From: Guptibacillus algicola
GTDB lineage: Bacteria > Bacillota > Bacilli > Bacillales > Guptibacillaceae
Assembly (NCBI RefSeq): GCF_020171805.1
Contig: NZ_JAIVAF010000003.1
Span: 62,001 to 126,000, forward strand
DNA: 64,000 nucleotides
Direction: 5' to 3'
Shown here in pieces: positions 27,276 through 36,619 of the stretch; positions within the stretch are counted from its first letter, which is position 1, and every line of letters starts with the position of its first letter. A model generated the notes under the pieces. The model was not told where the DNA came from. It made no database searches and worked only from the letters and a program-made list of their open reading frames with translations. Position numbers and translations under genes: made by a program.

Positions 27276-29204
27276 GTGAACACGAAATACTTAGATCTTC
27301 TAGCTCAGAAATATGATAGTGAAGAAAAAGTCGTGACAGAAATCATCAACCTTAAGGCGATCTTGAATTTGCCGAAGGGGACAGAGCATTTTGTTAGTGA
27401 TTTACATGGAGAGTATCAAGCCTTTCAACACGTGTTACGAAACGGTTCAGGGAAAGTGAAAGAGAAGATCGAGGATCTTTTTAAAGGTGAATTATCAGAT
27501 GACCAACTTGATGAATTCGCTACGCTCGTCTATTACCCTGAAGAGAAAATTAAGCTTATCAAGAATACGTTCGGCAATGAGAAAGAACTATACGAGTGGT
27601 ACAACGATACGATCGAGCGTATGTTCAGGCTTATTTCGTACGCATCCTCTAAATATACACGTTCAAAGTTACGAAAAGCATTGCCAACACAGTTTGTGTA
27701 CGTGATCGAAGAGCTGCTCTATAAATCCGATGACGCGAACAAGGAACCATATTATCAAAAAATCCTTCAACAGGTGATCTCGCTCGGTCAGGCGGATAAG
27801 CTCATCATCGGTCTTTCCTATACAACGCAGCGGCTAGTCGTTGACCATCTGCATGTGGTCGGAGATATTTACGATCGTGGACCAGAGCCTGATAAGATTA
27901 TGGAAACGTTGATCAACTATCATTCCGTCGACATTCAGTGGGGGAATCATGATGTTCTTTGGGTTGGAGCGTTCGCTGGGTCAAAGGTGTGTCTTGCGAA
28001 CATCATCCGGATATGCGCGAGATACAATAACCTCGAGATCATTGAAGATGCATATGGGATTAACCTTCGTCCGCTCTTAAACCTAGCTGAGAAGTACTAT
28101 GATGACAACCCTGCTTTCAGACCGAAAATAGACAAAGACGATCAAACGTCAGAAGAGGAACTTTTACAAATCACAAAGATTCATCAGGCGATCGCGATGA
28201 TTCAGTTTAAGCTAGAGAGTCCGATTATTAAGCGCCGTCCTTACTTCAATATGTCAGAAAGACTTCTGCTTGAAAAGATTGATCATGAGAACAGCAAAAT
28301 CACGATTCATGGAAAAACGTATGACCTCGAGAATACGTGTTTTGACACGATCGATCCTGAGCAACCGGAAAAGCTTTTAGAGGAAGAGCAGGAAGTGATG
28401 GACAAGCTATTGTTCTCACTTCAGCATTCCGAGAAGCTCGCGCGTCATATGAAGTTTCTTATGAAAAAAGGAAGCCTCTACTTGAGATACAACGGCAACC
28501 TCTTGATCCACGGCTGCATTCCGTTAGATGAAGAAGGAAACATGGAGAGCATGACGATTGAAGATAAGTCGTTTGCTGGGCGTGAACTTCTTGATGTGTT
28601 CGAGCGATATTTGCGTGATGCATATGCTCATCCGGAGAAGACAGATGACCTCGCGACAGATATGGTCTGGTATTTATGGACCGGGGAATATTCTTCTCTG
28701 TTTGGGAAGCGCGAAATGACGACGTTTGAACGTTACTTTATTAAAGACAAAGCATCTCACAAAGAGAAAAAGAATCCTTATTACTATTTACGTGAAGAAG
28801 AAGAAACGTGTCGCAAGCTTCTAGCGGAGTTTGATCTTAATCCTGACCAAGGTCATATCATCAATGGTCACACGCCGGTTAAAGAAATCGAAGGAGAAAA
28901 TCCGGTGAAAGCGAACGGAAAGATGGTCGTAATTGATGGCGGCTTCTCGAAGGCGTATCAATCGACGACAGGAATCGCAGGATACACATTATTGTTCAAC
29001 TCATTCGGAATGCAGCTCGTCGCTCATAAGCATTTTAACTCAAAGGAAGAAGTGCTCTTAGATGGTGCAGACGTGCTATCCGTTAAGAGACTAGTTGATA
29101 AAGAGCTTGAGCGGAAGAAAGTTCTCGAGACGAATGTCGGGGAATCCTTATTGCAAGAGCTTCAGATCCTGAACAGCTTGATGGAATATCGCTACATCAA
29201 TTGA
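27276..29204 (+). CDS. fbp: Fructose-1,6-bisphosphatase, class III
   Basis: A 642-residue protein of the Bacillota-specific class III FBPase, which converts fructose-1,6-bisphosphate to fructose-6-phosphate in gluconeogenesis. Metallophosphoesterase motifs are visible: [51 protein letters not shown] and [19 protein letters not shown]. Length equals that of the B. subtilis enzyme. GTG start behind AAAGGGGTTACATCACA. A TATAAT at 27222-27227 could be the -10 element. Monocistronic with its own terminator. Confidence 0.97.
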   Translation: MNTKYLDLLAQKYDSEEKVVTEIINLKAILNLPKGTEHFVSDLHGEYQAFQHVLRNGSGKVKEKIEDLFKGELSDDQLDEFATLVYYPEEKIKLIKNTFGNEKELYEWYNDTIERMFRLISYASSKYTRSKLRKALPTQFVYVIEELLYKSDDANKEPYYQKILQQVISLGQADKLIIGLSYTTQRLVVDHLHVVGDIYDRGPEPDKIMETLINYHSVDIQWGNHDVLWVGAFAGSKVCLANIIRICARYNNLEIIEDAYGINLRPLLNLAEKYYDDNPAFRPKIDKDDQTSEEELLQITKIHQAIAMIQFKLESPIIKRRPYFNMSERLLLEKIDHENSKITIHGKTYDLENTCFDTIDPEQPEKLLEEEQEVMDKLLFSLQHSEKLARHMKFLMKKGSLYLRYNGNLLIHGCIPLDEEGNMESMTIEDKSFAGRELLDVFERYLRDAYAHPEKTDDLATDMVWYLWTGEYSSLFGKREMTTFERYFIKDKASHKEKKNPYYYLREEEETCRKLLAEFDLNPDQGHIINGHTPVKEIEGENPVKANGKMVVIDGGFSKAYQSTTGIAGYTLLFNSFGMQLVAHKHFNSKEEVLLDGADVLSVKRLVDKELERKKVLETNVGESLLQELQILNSLMEYRYIN

Positions 29205-29235
29205 TGGTAGCCTGACCATAACCTATAAATAACAT

Positions 29236-29269
29236 GAAAAATGCCCTGTGAATTGACACAGGGCATTTT
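29236..29269 (+). terminator. Rho-independent terminator of fbp
   Basis: AAAAATGCCCTGTG-aattga-CACAGGGCATTTTG, 31 bp after the fbp stop. Confidence 0.9.
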
Positions 29270-29658
29270 GTTATGTTCAAAGCCAGGATTGTGGAAGACT
29301 CAGTCGAAAGCAATCCTCTTTTCGTCATAAGTTTCGTCGAGCTCTTACACTCAAGTTCTGGATATTCTGCCTCGTTTTGTACTGAATCTTCTTCTGGGTT
29401 TTTTCTCTATCTTTTTCCAAACTACCATAATACGTCTCAATTACTATTAAAACTATATAGCCCAAATAGATAGTGATAATTTACTTTCGTGAGGATAAGT
29501 AACGTGATGTGGGAAGCAATATGAAGGTTAACAACACTTAGGTTTTGGCTGTTCATATATGGGAAGAGTATAAAATATCAAGAAAGGTCCTAATATGTCG
29601 GTTATTTAATAATTAGTAGATGGATTATTCTTTAAAATGGAAGATAGGGGAGAAAGCT
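29270..29658. other. Intergenic stretch without a convincing gene
   Basis: About 390 AT-rich bp between the fbp terminator and the metallophosphoesterase gene. A 66-codon frame at 29273-29473 starts inside the terminator tail, has no binding site and no family resemblance, and I do not accept it. I see no repeats. Confidence 0.5.
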
Positions 29659-30558
29659 TTGAAATCAAAAAGAAGATTAACATTGTACATCGCTTTGGCA
29701 AGTTTAGTGATATTTTTAACATGGGGAATGGTGGAGCCTTACACCATTGATGTGGAAAAGGAAGAAGCTACAATTCCTAATCTTCCTAAAAGCTGGGAAG
29801 GGAAAAAAATCATTGCTTTAGCTGATTTTCAAGTAGGTATGTGGCTAGATAATGCAAGAATTATGGAAGATATAGTGGATAGAGTCATAGAACGGAAACC
29901 GGATGTAGTGGTCCTGCTTGGGGATTATGTCTACCATTCCGTAAACGACCATCAAAGTGAGATGGACAAAGTACAATCTTATTTGAAACCTCTTACAGAT
30001 GAAGACATTCCTGTTTATGCAGTTCTGGGCAATCATGACTATAATATGAGTGCTCGTAAGGTAAAGCCCAACATGGATACAGCAGAACGGGTGCAAGAAA
30101 AGCTAAGGGAAATCGACATCGAAATTTTGCACAATCGTTCGGTATCTCTGGAAACAGAAAATTCCGAGGAAGCGCTTTCTATTACAGGTATCGGTGCTCG
30201 GTGGCCGGAAAAAGACAATATCTCCCTTGCCTTTGAAGACCTAGGTGATGAAGAAGCGCGGTTTGTGATCATGCATAATCCAGAAACGTTTGATGATATC
30301 CCACAGGGAGACGCGCCAACCGCGGTCGCTGGTCATACTCATGGCGGTCAAATTCGTATTCCTTTTACACCTCATTGGTCATGGAAGAATCTTATTACCA
30401 AAGGCGAAGCACATGTAGATGGGTGGATAAAAGAAGGATATGGAAAAGAAGAGAACAACCTTTATGTCAATCGCGGCGTGGGAGTGAGCATTATTCCGAT
30501 AAGGTTCAACAATCCTCCAGAAATTACAGAGTTCCATTTATCGGGAAAGGAGGAGTAA
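29659..30558 (+). CDS. Membrane-anchored metallophosphoesterase (YkuE-like)
   Basis: About 299 residues from a TTG at 29659 with GGGGAG 7 bases upstream; this gives a basic N-terminus (KSKRRL) followed by one membrane helix. An ATG at 29620 in the same frame lacks a site. Motifs of the calcineurin-like family follow in order: ALADFQVG, VVLLGDYVYH, AVLGNHDYN, VIMHNPE and VAGHTHGGQI. The first motif reads DFQ where the family usually has DxH, so one metal ligand is changed to Gln. In B. subtilis the related YkuE is a secreted, cell-wall-associated enzyme; here the helix probably stays as an anchor. Confidence 0.85.
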   Translation: MKSKRRLTLYIALASLVIFLTWGMVEPYTIDVEKEEATIPNLPKSWEGKKIIALADFQVGMWLDNARIMEDIVDRVIERKPDVVVLLGDYVYHSVNDHQSEMDKVQSYLKPLTDEDIPVYAVLGNHDYNMSARKVKPNMDTAERVQEKLREIDIEILHNRSVSLETENSEEALSITGIGARWPEKDNISLAFEDLGDEEARFVIMHNPETFDDIPQGDAPTAVAGHTHGGQIRIPFTPHWSWKNLITKGEAHVDGWIKEGYGKEENNLYVNRGVGVSIIPIRFNNPPEITEFHLSGKEE

Positions 30559-30696
30559 AGTGAAAGGATAAGAAGGCTATATGGAATAAAGCTTTTTTTT
30601 CAATATACCGTATGGGCGTCTCTTTCAATTCGAAAGTCTTCGACATAAGAGAATTTAATGGAATAAAAAGAAATAAAAATCACTATCTGTTATGAC

Positions 30697-30730
30697 AAAA
30701 GACTCCGTTGATGATAAGGAGTCTTTTTTT
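30697..30730 (+). terminator. Rho-independent terminator
   Basis: AAAAGACTCC-gttgatgataa-GGAGTC followed by TTTTTTT, about 140 bp after the metallophosphoesterase gene. Confidence 0.8.
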
Positions 30731-30792
30731 ATGCGCTATGTCTGTCAGTTAGATTGTCAAAACGTGTGTATTATGACCCTCATTTTTAATGA

Positions 30793-30815
30793 TTTTGCAC
30801 CTCTAAACTAAACCC
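30793..30815. repeat. Dispersed repeat copy (TTTTGCACCTCT)
   Basis: TTTTGCACCTCT followed by a diverged AAACTAAACCC; a second copy with TTTTGCACCTCT then GAAGTTAACCC lies at 59545. Both are intergenic and each is followed by a hairpin-forming GGGT-T run. Confidence 0.55.
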
Positions 30816-30959
30816 TTTGAAATACAAATCTACGGGTCTTTTTTTCGACAGAAGTGTAACATGACTTCCGAAGTCTTGTAATCGTTAATCTAAATTTTCT
30901 GAATAAGTAGGAATGACATCCCTTTATCAAGAAGATAGTAAAGCGAGACTTCATATGTA

Positions 30960-30973
30960 AGAAAGCGCATCCA
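30960..30973 (+). promoter_or_regulatory. Candidate cre (CcpA-binding) site
   Basis: AGAAAGCGCATCCA matches the catabolite-responsive-element pattern TGNAARCGNWWNCA except at the first base. It lies about 37 bp before the start of the alcohol dehydrogenase gene, where CcpA would block transcription. Read by eye only. Confidence 0.35.
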
Positions 30974-31010
30974 GAACGGTCTTACTTCTGTCAGAAAAAG
31001 GAGAGATGTT

Positions 31011-32204
31011 GTGGAACACTTTGCTGTATTTCGTACCCCTCAGACGATCCTGTATGGAAGAGAGTCGTTTAAAAAGGTTGGCGAACAAGCTGCCTTAAGG
31101 GGAACGAAAGCACTCATCGTAACGGATGAAGTTATGCTGAAACTTGGATATGTGGATGAATGTGAAGTCCTCCTTCGGAAGGAAGGCATAGAGAGTGAAC
31201 GGTATTCGGGTGTTGAATCTGAACCTACAGATCTCTATGTGAGTGAATCACTCGAACTACTGAAAAAGACTGAATGTGATGTTGTCATTTCGATAGGCGG
31301 TGGAAGCTGTATCGATACTGCGAAAGCGATCGCGGTGCTCGCAACAAACGGAGGATACATAGGTGACTACAGGGCAAACAAAATGACTGCGAAGAAAGCC
31401 CCATTACCGCACCTTGCCGTCCCCACAACGGCTGGGACGGGATCAGAAGCAACAGATGTGACGGTTATCACGAACACGGCGGATGATGTGAAGATGATGA
31501 TGAAGCAGCCAGCGTTCATGCCTGATGTTGCCATCGTCGATCCACTTTTAACCGTTTCGTCACCAGAGCACGTTACTGCTGCGACCGGCGTCGATGCGCT
31601 CAGTCATGCGATTGAAGCGTATTTATCGAAACGTGCGCATCCGATGACAGATACGATCGCGCTCTCAGCTATGAAACTGATCGCGTGGAATATCGTGCCT
31701 GCTTTCCGTGATGGAAACGATCTCGATGCTCGTGAAGCGATGAGCCTCGGGGCACTTCAAGCTGGGATGGCGTTTACGAACGCATCTGTTTGCCTTGTCC
31801 ACGGGATGTCGCGTCCGATCGGAGCGCTTTTCCACGTGCCGCATGGCTATTCGAATGCGATGCTTCTACCAGCCGTACTCGAATACAGCAAAGACAGCTG
31901 TACGGATCGGCTTGCTGATCTCGGACGTATTTTCGAACCTGCTCAGGCGAACCTTTCGGACAGTGAAGCAGCGGAACTCGCAGTTACATCCGTGAAGAAC
32001 CTTTGTTCCACTTTGAAGATTCCGAACTTAAAAGCATGGGGAATCGATGAAAAAGCTTTTAAAGAAGCGATTCCGAAGATGGCCGAGGATGCGCTAGATA
32101 GCGGCAGTCCCGAGAACAACCCACGCCTGCCATCTAAAGAAGAGTTAGAGGCACTTTATCACACGTGCTATGACTATCAATTTCAAGAAAAAGTAACGCG
32201 CTAA
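31011..32204 (+). CDS. Iron-containing alcohol dehydrogenase (class III)
   Basis: A 397-residue NAD(P)-dependent dehydrogenase. Seen are the nucleotide-binding [16 protein letters not shown], the [16 protein letters not shown] loop, and the metal ligands in [32 protein letters not shown]. It reversibly oxidises an alcohol to an aldehyde. It is followed after 19 bp by a CoA-acylating semialdehyde dehydrogenase gene, so the natural substrate is probably a hydroxy acid or alcohol whose aldehyde feeds that enzyme, for example 3-hydroxypropionate/malonate semialdehyde or 3-hydroxyisobutyrate (inference). GTG start behind AAAAGGAGAGA; an in-frame alternative is not better. A cre-like site lies just upstream. 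Confidence 0.92.
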   Translation: MEHFAVFRTPQTILYGRESFKKVGEQAALRGTKALIVTDEVMLKLGYVDECEVLLRKEGIESERYSGVESEPTDLYVSESLELLKKTECDVVISIGGGSCIDTAKAIAVLATNGGYIGDYRANKMTAKKAPLPHLAVPTTAGTGSEATDVTVITNTADDVKMMMKQPAFMPDVAIVDPLLTVSSPEHVTAATGVDALSHAIEAYLSKRAHPMTDTIALSAMKLIAWNIVPAFRDGNDLDAREAMSLGALQAGMAFTNASVCLVHGMSRPIGALFHVPHGYSNAMLLPAVLEYSKDSCTDRLADLGRIFEPAQANLSDSEAAELAVTSVKNLCSTLKIPNLKAWGIDEKAFKEAIPKMAEDALDSGSPENNPRLPSKEELEALYHTCYDYQFQEKVTR

Positions 32205-32223
32205 AACGAAGGGAGACAGAAAC

Positions 32224-33684
32224 ATGACGACGACAGCGACAAACGTATTGAAGAACTATATAGACGGTGAATGGGTAGATGCAAAAACGGATCAGTTCCA
32301 GTCTGTACCGAATCCGGCAACTGGTGAAGAAATCGCTCAAGTTCCGATCTCGACGAAAGCTGACGTAGAGATGGCTGTACAAGTAGCGAAAGAAGCATAC
32401 GAGTCCTGGAGTCAGGTTCCGGTTCCAAAGCGAGCGCGTATTCTTTTCAAATACCAGCAGCTTCTCGTTGACCATTGGGAAGAGCTAGCGAAATTAATCA
32501 CGAAAGAAAACGGGAAGAGCTATAAAGAAGCGTATGGTGAGGTACAGCGAGGCATTGAATGCGTGGAGTTCGCGTCTGGCGCGCCAAACTTAATGATGGG
32601 GAAACAGCTTCCGGATATCGCAACGAACCTTGAATCCGGTATGTATCGTTATCCTGTTGGTGTAGTAGGAGGCATCACGCCGTTTAACTTCCCGATGATG
32701 GTACCGTGCTGGATGTTCCCACTTGCGATTGCGATGGGGAATACGTTCATCCTGAAGCCATCTGAGCGCACGCCACTTCTCGCAAACCGACTTGCGGAGC
32801 TTTTTAAAGAAGCTGGGTTACCTGATGGTGTTCTGAACATCGTTCACGGTGCACATGATGTTGTGAACGGACTTCTTGAGCACAAAGATGTTCCCGCGAT
32901 TTCGTTCGTAGGTTCTCAGCCTGTTGCAGAGTATGTCTACAAAACGGCTTCCTCGCATGGGAAACGTGTACAGGCACTAGCTGGGGCGAAAAATCACTCC
33001 ATCGTGATGCCTGATGCTGATCTTGATGCTGCTGTAAAAGAAATCATCGCAGCTTCATACGGCTCTGCAGGTGAGCGATGCATGGCATGCTCGGTGGTTG
33101 TTGCGGTCGATGAAGTGGCTGAACCACTCATTCAGAAGCTGAATGAAAAAGCGGATGAGATCAAGATCGGTAACGGTCTTGAAGACGACGTGTTCCTCGG
33201 TCCTGTAATTCGAAAAGAACATAAACAAAAGACGGAGAGCTACATCGAGCACGGCGAGAATGAGGGCGCAACACTCGTACGTGACGGCAGAAAAGATGAA
33301 GCGTATCATGAAGAAGGTGGCTACTTTATTGGACCGACGATCTTTGATAACGTGAAGCCATCGATGAAAATATGGAAAGATGAAATTTTCGCGCCAGTGC
33401 TATCGATCGTGCGCGTTAAGAGTCTGAAAGAAGCGATCGAATTAACGAATGAATCTGACTTTGGAAACGGTGCTTGTCTCTTTACACAAAACGGTAGTCA
33501 TGTACGTATGTTCCGTGAGAAAATAGAAGTCGGAATGCTAGGCGTAAACATCGGAGTGCCGGCACCAATGGCATTCTTTCCGTTCTCTGGATGGAAGAAT
33601 TCATTCTATGGTGATCTTCACGCGAACGGATCAGATGGCGTTGAATTCTATACGAGAAGGAAAATGCTTACGGCAAGATGGTAA
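32224..33684 (+). CDS. mmsA: CoA-acylating methylmalonate-semialdehyde dehydrogenase
   Basis: A 486-residue aldehyde dehydrogenase of the MMSDH/IolA type, which turns methylmalonate semialdehyde or malonate semialdehyde plus CoA into propionyl-CoA or acetyl-CoA with CO2. The family signature is the catalytic Cys in [16 protein letters not shown], together with [20 protein letters not shown] and the C-terminal [20 protein letters not shown]. It forms a two-gene operon with the iron alcohol dehydrogenase. In B. subtilis iolA belongs to myo-inositol breakdown; no other iol gene is here, so valine, beta-alanine or 3-hydroxypropionate breakdown are alternatives. Confidence 0.93.
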   Translation: MTTTATNVLKNYIDGEWVDAKTDQFQSVPNPATGEEIAQVPISTKADVEMAVQVAKEAYESWSQVPVPKRARILFKYQQLLVDHWEELAKLITKENGKSYKEAYGEVQRGIECVEFASGAPNLMMGKQLPDIATNLESGMYRYPVGVVGGITPFNFPMMVPCWMFPLAIAMGNTFILKPSERTPLLANRLAELFKEAGLPDGVLNIVHGAHDVVNGLLEHKDVPAISFVGSQPVAEYVYKTASSHGKRVQALAGAKNHSIVMPDADLDAAVKEIIAASYGSAGERCMACSVVVAVDEVAEPLIQKLNEKADEIKIGNGLEDDVFLGPVIRKEHKQKTESYIEHGENEGATLVRDGRKDEAYHEEGGYFIGPTIFDNVKPSMKIWKDEIFAPVLSIVRVKSLKEAIELTNESDFGNGACLFTQNGSHVRMFREKIEVGMLGVNIGVPAPMAFFPFSGWKNSFYGDLHANGSDGVEFYTRRKMLTARW

Positions 33685-33769
33685 GAGATTGGATAAGAAT
33701 AAAGAGGATGGTGTAGAGGAGTAAAAGCTTCTCTACACTTTTTATCGACACGGATGGGGGAGACAACAG

Positions 33770-34294
33770 ATGGATTTTAATCTAAAAGAAGCGATTGGGA
33801 TGCTAGAGCGTACACCAAAAACACTGGATAGCTTTCTTTCTGGTTTATCGCATGCATGGCTGACATGCAACGAAGGAGAGGGTACGTGGAGCCCTTCACA
33901 AGTGCTCGATCATTTGATTGAGTGTGAGAGAAGTAATTGGATTCCCAGGTTGCGTACGATTGTAGAGGAAGAAAATAAAGATTTTCCGCCTTTTGATCGC
34001 GATGCTCATTTAGCGAAGGCTTCTGACAATTCGATTAATACGAAGCTTGCTACGTTTAAGCGCCTGAGGTCACAGAACGTTCTGATCGTGATCGGCCTGA
34101 TTAAATCCGAAGAGCAATTTGAACTAACAGGAAACCACCCTGCATTCGGTGAAGTAAAGCTTAGAGAATTGCTTTCCACATGGGTCGTGCACGATTTAAC
34201 CCATATTTCGCAAATCGTACGCGTCATGGCGGAACGATACAGAGAAGATGTGGGCCCGTGGGAAGCGTATTTAGGTGTGTTGAAAAAGGATTAA
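33770..34294 (+). CDS. DinB family protein
   Basis: A 174-residue four-helix-bundle protein of the DinB/YfiT group. The metal-binding histidines are seen at SQVLDHLIECERSNW and STWVVHDLTHISQIVRVM. Family members include bacillithiol-dependent transferases and many proteins without known role. ATG behind GGGGGAGACAACAG. It opens a run of five small co-directional genes (33,770-36,454). Confidence 0.85.
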   Translation: MDFNLKEAIGMLERTPKTLDSFLSGLSHAWLTCNEGEGTWSPSQVLDHLIECERSNWIPRLRTIVEEENKDFPPFDRDAHLAKASDNSINTKLATFKRLRSQNVLIVIGLIKSEEQFELTGNHPAFGEVKLRELLSTWVVHDLTHISQIVRVMAERYREDVGPWEAYLGVLKKD

Positions 34295-34322
34295 CTCTTG
34301 AGCGAAAGGGTGACGATAAAAA

Positions 34323-34709
34323 ATGAAACCAAATCAGCAGCTGTCCAATAAAGATAAAGCAGTATCGTTTCTAGAGCTCGTTGTGGCAGGCGAGGTCAGA
34401 GTCGCATTCGATAAGTACATAGGAGAGAACTTTCTTCATCATAATCCGTATTTCAAAGGTGATCGAGATTCATTGATGGTTGCGATGGAAGAGAATGAAG
34501 AAACGGCCCCTGATAAGATTTTTGACGTGAAACGCGTAATCGAGGACGGAGAGGAAGTTGCCGTTCATTCACATATTAAACAAAACCCTGAAGACCTCGG
34601 TGCCGCTGTTGTTCACATATTCCGTTTCCAGGATGGTCGCATTGTTGAAGCGTGGGATATCGGTCAGGCAGTGCCTGAGGATTCTCCAAATGAAAATGGT
34701 GTTTTTTAG
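34323..34709 (+). CDS. SnoaL/NTF2-like protein
   Basis: A 128-residue protein of the SnoaL-like (NTF2 fold) group, recognised from KAVSFLELVVAGEVRVAFDKY, ENFLHHNPYFKGDRDSL and VHIFRFQDGRIVEAWDIGQ. Such proteins are small enzymes or ligand-binding proteins; function here is unknown. Start ATG with GAAAGGGTGACGATAAAA; 28 bp after the DinB gene and 29 bp before the AlkD-like gene. Confidence 0.85.
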   Translation: MKPNQQLSNKDKAVSFLELVVAGEVRVAFDKYIGENFLHHNPYFKGDRDSLMVAMEENEETAPDKIFDVKRVIEDGEEVAVHSHIKQNPEDLGAAVVHIFRFQDGRIVEAWDIGQAVPEDSPNENGVF

Positions 34710-34738
34710 ACGGTAGCAATCAAAAAGGAGTGTAAACC

Positions 34739-35446
34739 ATGGATGCACAAATGGTCATGCAAGAACTAGAAGCACTCGGCAAAGAACGCACGAAGAAAAT
34801 GTACATCTCAAGTGGTGCACATGAGCCGGTTTTTGGTGTCGCTACAGGTCAGATGAAGCCGATCGCGAAGAAAATCAAGAAGGATCAAGAACTGGCTGAA
34901 AAGCTCTATGCTACGGGGAACTACGATGCGATGTACTTTGCTGGCATCATTGCAGATCCGAAAGCGATGACGGAGGAAGATTTTGAGCGTTGGATCGATG
35001 ATGCGTACTTTTTCATGCTTTCGGATTATGTGGTTGCAGTCACGTTAGCTGAGACAGATATTGCGCAGAGGGTTAGCGACAAGTGGATCAATAGCGGAGA
35101 AGAGCTGAAGATGTCTGCAGGCTGGAGCTGCTACTGCTGGCTTCTTGGGAATCGTAAAGATGAAGAATTTGATACGGACAAGCTCTTAAAGCTACTCGAT
35201 CAGGCGAAAGAGACGATCCACGACTCTCCAGAGCGCACAAAGGCTTCGATGAATAATTTCATCTCTACTGTTGCCATTTCCTATGTTCCACTTCACGAGA
35301 AGGCGGTTGAAGTCGCGAAAGAAGTAGGGCCGGTCGAAATTAAGCGCGAGAACAAAAAGAACAGTATCCTAAACGCTTCTGAAAGTATCCAAAAGGAAGT
35401 GGATCGCGGGAAGATTGGATTTAAACGTAAATATGTGAGGTGTTAG
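34739..35446 (+). CDS. DNA alkylation repair protein (AlkD-like HEAT-repeat glycosylase)
   Basis: A 235-residue all-helical protein matching the DNA_alkylation (PF08713) family: TKKMYISSGAHEPVFGVATG, AEKLYATGNYDAMYFAGIIA and DDAYFFMLSDYVVAVTLAE are typical for AlkD-type HEAT-like repeats. AlkD of B. cereus removes positively charged 3- and 7-alkyl purines. Whether the active-site W/D/R residues are all kept was not checked by alignment. ATG behind AAAAGGAGTGTAAACC. It sits in a run of small genes. Confidence 0.8.
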   Translation: MDAQMVMQELEALGKERTKKMYISSGAHEPVFGVATGQMKPIAKKIKKDQELAEKLYATGNYDAMYFAGIIADPKAMTEEDFERWIDDAYFFMLSDYVVAVTLAETDIAQRVSDKWINSGEELKMSAGWSCYCWLLGNRKDEEFDTDKLLKLLDQAKETIHDSPERTKASMNNFISTVAISYVPLHEKAVEVAKEVGPVEIKRENKKNSILNASESIQKEVDRGKIGFKRKYVRC

Positions 35447-35488
35447 TTTCTACTGCTCACCTAAACCTTTACAGGAGGGAAATTCTCG

Positions 35489-35968
35489 GTGGAGAAAACT
35501 GATTCTGTGAAACTCAAGGGAATAGAAGAAATCGATCAAAAGAAGCTAGTGGGCTTTCGTGTCGTGTGCAATGATATGACAGGATACGGGCAGGAAATCC
35601 CAAAAGCTTCGCAGTCATTAGCTCGTCGAAAAGGTGAGATCAAGCATGTCGTCGAACCGGTCAAGCTCATCGGAGCATTTAAAGCGGCTGAGACTTCAGA
35701 AGAAGACGATGGCTACTGGGTTTGTTTTGAGGTAGAGAAGTATGAGGATATTCCAGAAGGCATGGTTACTTTAACAGTTCCTAAAGAAAAGCGAGCCGTC
35801 CTTCAATTTAGAGGTCATGCTTCTGAAATCTTCAAGGTGTATTCCCACTTACATGAGTGGATTGAAGAGAATGGTTACACGAGGGTTCCTGAAAAATGGA
35901 CGTTAGAAATGTATTCATCATGGACGGAACATGAGGATATCGTAGATCTTTGTGATCCAGTGCGCTAA
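35489..35968 (+). CDS. GyrI-like/AraC effector-binding domain protein
   Basis: A 159-residue stand-alone small-molecule-binding domain of the GyrI-like group (SOUL/effector fold): EIDQKKLVGFRVVCNDM, CFEVEKYEDIPEGMVTLTVP and FRGHASEIFKVYSHLHEWIEENGY with the C-terminal WTLEMYSS. Such domains bind hydrophobic or cationic compounds, as drug sensors or hydrolases. No DNA-binding domain is attached. GTG start behind ACAGGAGGGAAATTCTCG. Confidence 0.8.
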   Translation: MEKTDSVKLKGIEEIDQKKLVGFRVVCNDMTGYGQEIPKASQSLARRKGEIKHVVEPVKLIGAFKAAETSEEDDGYWVCFEVEKYEDIPEGMVTLTVPKEKRAVLQFRGHASEIFKVYSHLHEWIEENGYTRVPEKWTLEMYSSWTEHEDIVDLCDPVR

Positions 35969-36028
35969 TGTTTCGTCTCTAATAAATTCAACATCGTTAG
36001 TATAATAAAAAACTAGGAGTTGATGGAA

Positions 36029-36454
36029 ATGACACTGAAAATTACCCCTTTTATCAATTTAAACGGCAAAGCCAAAGAGGCAATAAAGTTTTATGAGAAA
36101 GCGCTCGGTGCAGAAGTCCTTTCACTAATCACTTACGGTGATATGCCTGAAGTGCCGGATATGCCGATTACAGACGAGCTGAAAGATCTTGTCGCATCCG
36201 CAAAGCTCCAGATTGGTGAATCTGAAGTCATGATTTCTGATGTTCCTGATCCTACACATGTACAATCAAGTAAACAAATCACAATTGGCATTACAACGAA
36301 CGATGTAGAAAAATCAAAACGGATTTTTGAAGCGCTAGAACAAGATGGCCGAGTCGACATGCCATTTGGCGAACAACCGTTTAGCCCAGGTTTCGGAGAT
36401 GTAACAGATAAGTTCGGTGTGAGCTTCTTGGTATATACAGAAGTTCAAAATTAG
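36029..36454 (+). CDS. VOC family protein, PhnB-like
   Basis: A 141-residue PhnB/3-demethylubiquinone-methyltransferase-like VOC protein: ITPFINLNGKAKEAIKFYEK, ALGAEVLSLITYGDMP, DPTHVQSSKQITIGI and the end MPFGEQPFSPGFGDVTDKFG are typical. I place the start at 36029, nine bases after TAGGAG; ATG 36023 and TTG 36020 are too near that site. Function of PhnB-like proteins is not established. Last gene of the 33.8-36.5 kb run, closed by a terminator. Confidence 0.87.
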   Translation: MTLKITPFINLNGKAKEAIKFYEKALGAEVLSLITYGDMPEVPDMPITDELKDLVASAKLQIGESEVMISDVPDPTHVQSSKQITIGITTNDVEKSKRIFEALEQDGRVDMPFGEQPFSPGFGDVTDKFGVSFLVYTEVQN

Positions 36455-36496
36455 AAAAACTGGAGTGTAAGCTTAAAGGCAAACACTCCAGTTTTC
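36455..36496 (+). terminator. Rho-independent terminator
   Basis: AAAAACTGGAGTGT-aagcttaaaggcaa-ACACTCCAGTTTT after the PhnB-like gene. Confidence 0.85.
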
Positions 36497-36619
36497 ACTT
36501 CCTCTGCACGACTTATTTCCCCTTTATTAGGCTGAATTTTTTAATGGAAACCTTTTCTATTTATGATACAATTAATGTGAACTAATTCACATACTTAGAG
36601 AGGGTTATGGGGGAGGAAG

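Larger units (their letters stand above)
30559..31010. other. Intergenic region with terminator, repeat copy and cre-like site
   Basis: About 450 bp without a gene. It contains a terminator at 30697-30730, a copy of the TTTTGCACCTCT repeat at 30793 (second copy at 59545), a weak AACCC...GGGT-T7 hairpin near 30812-30848, and a cre-like site at 30960 close to the alcohol dehydrogenase start. Confidence 0.5.

Noticed and set aside
29273-29473. 66-codon frame after fbp
   Set aside because: Starts inside the terminator tail, without binding site; product is not protein-like in composition.
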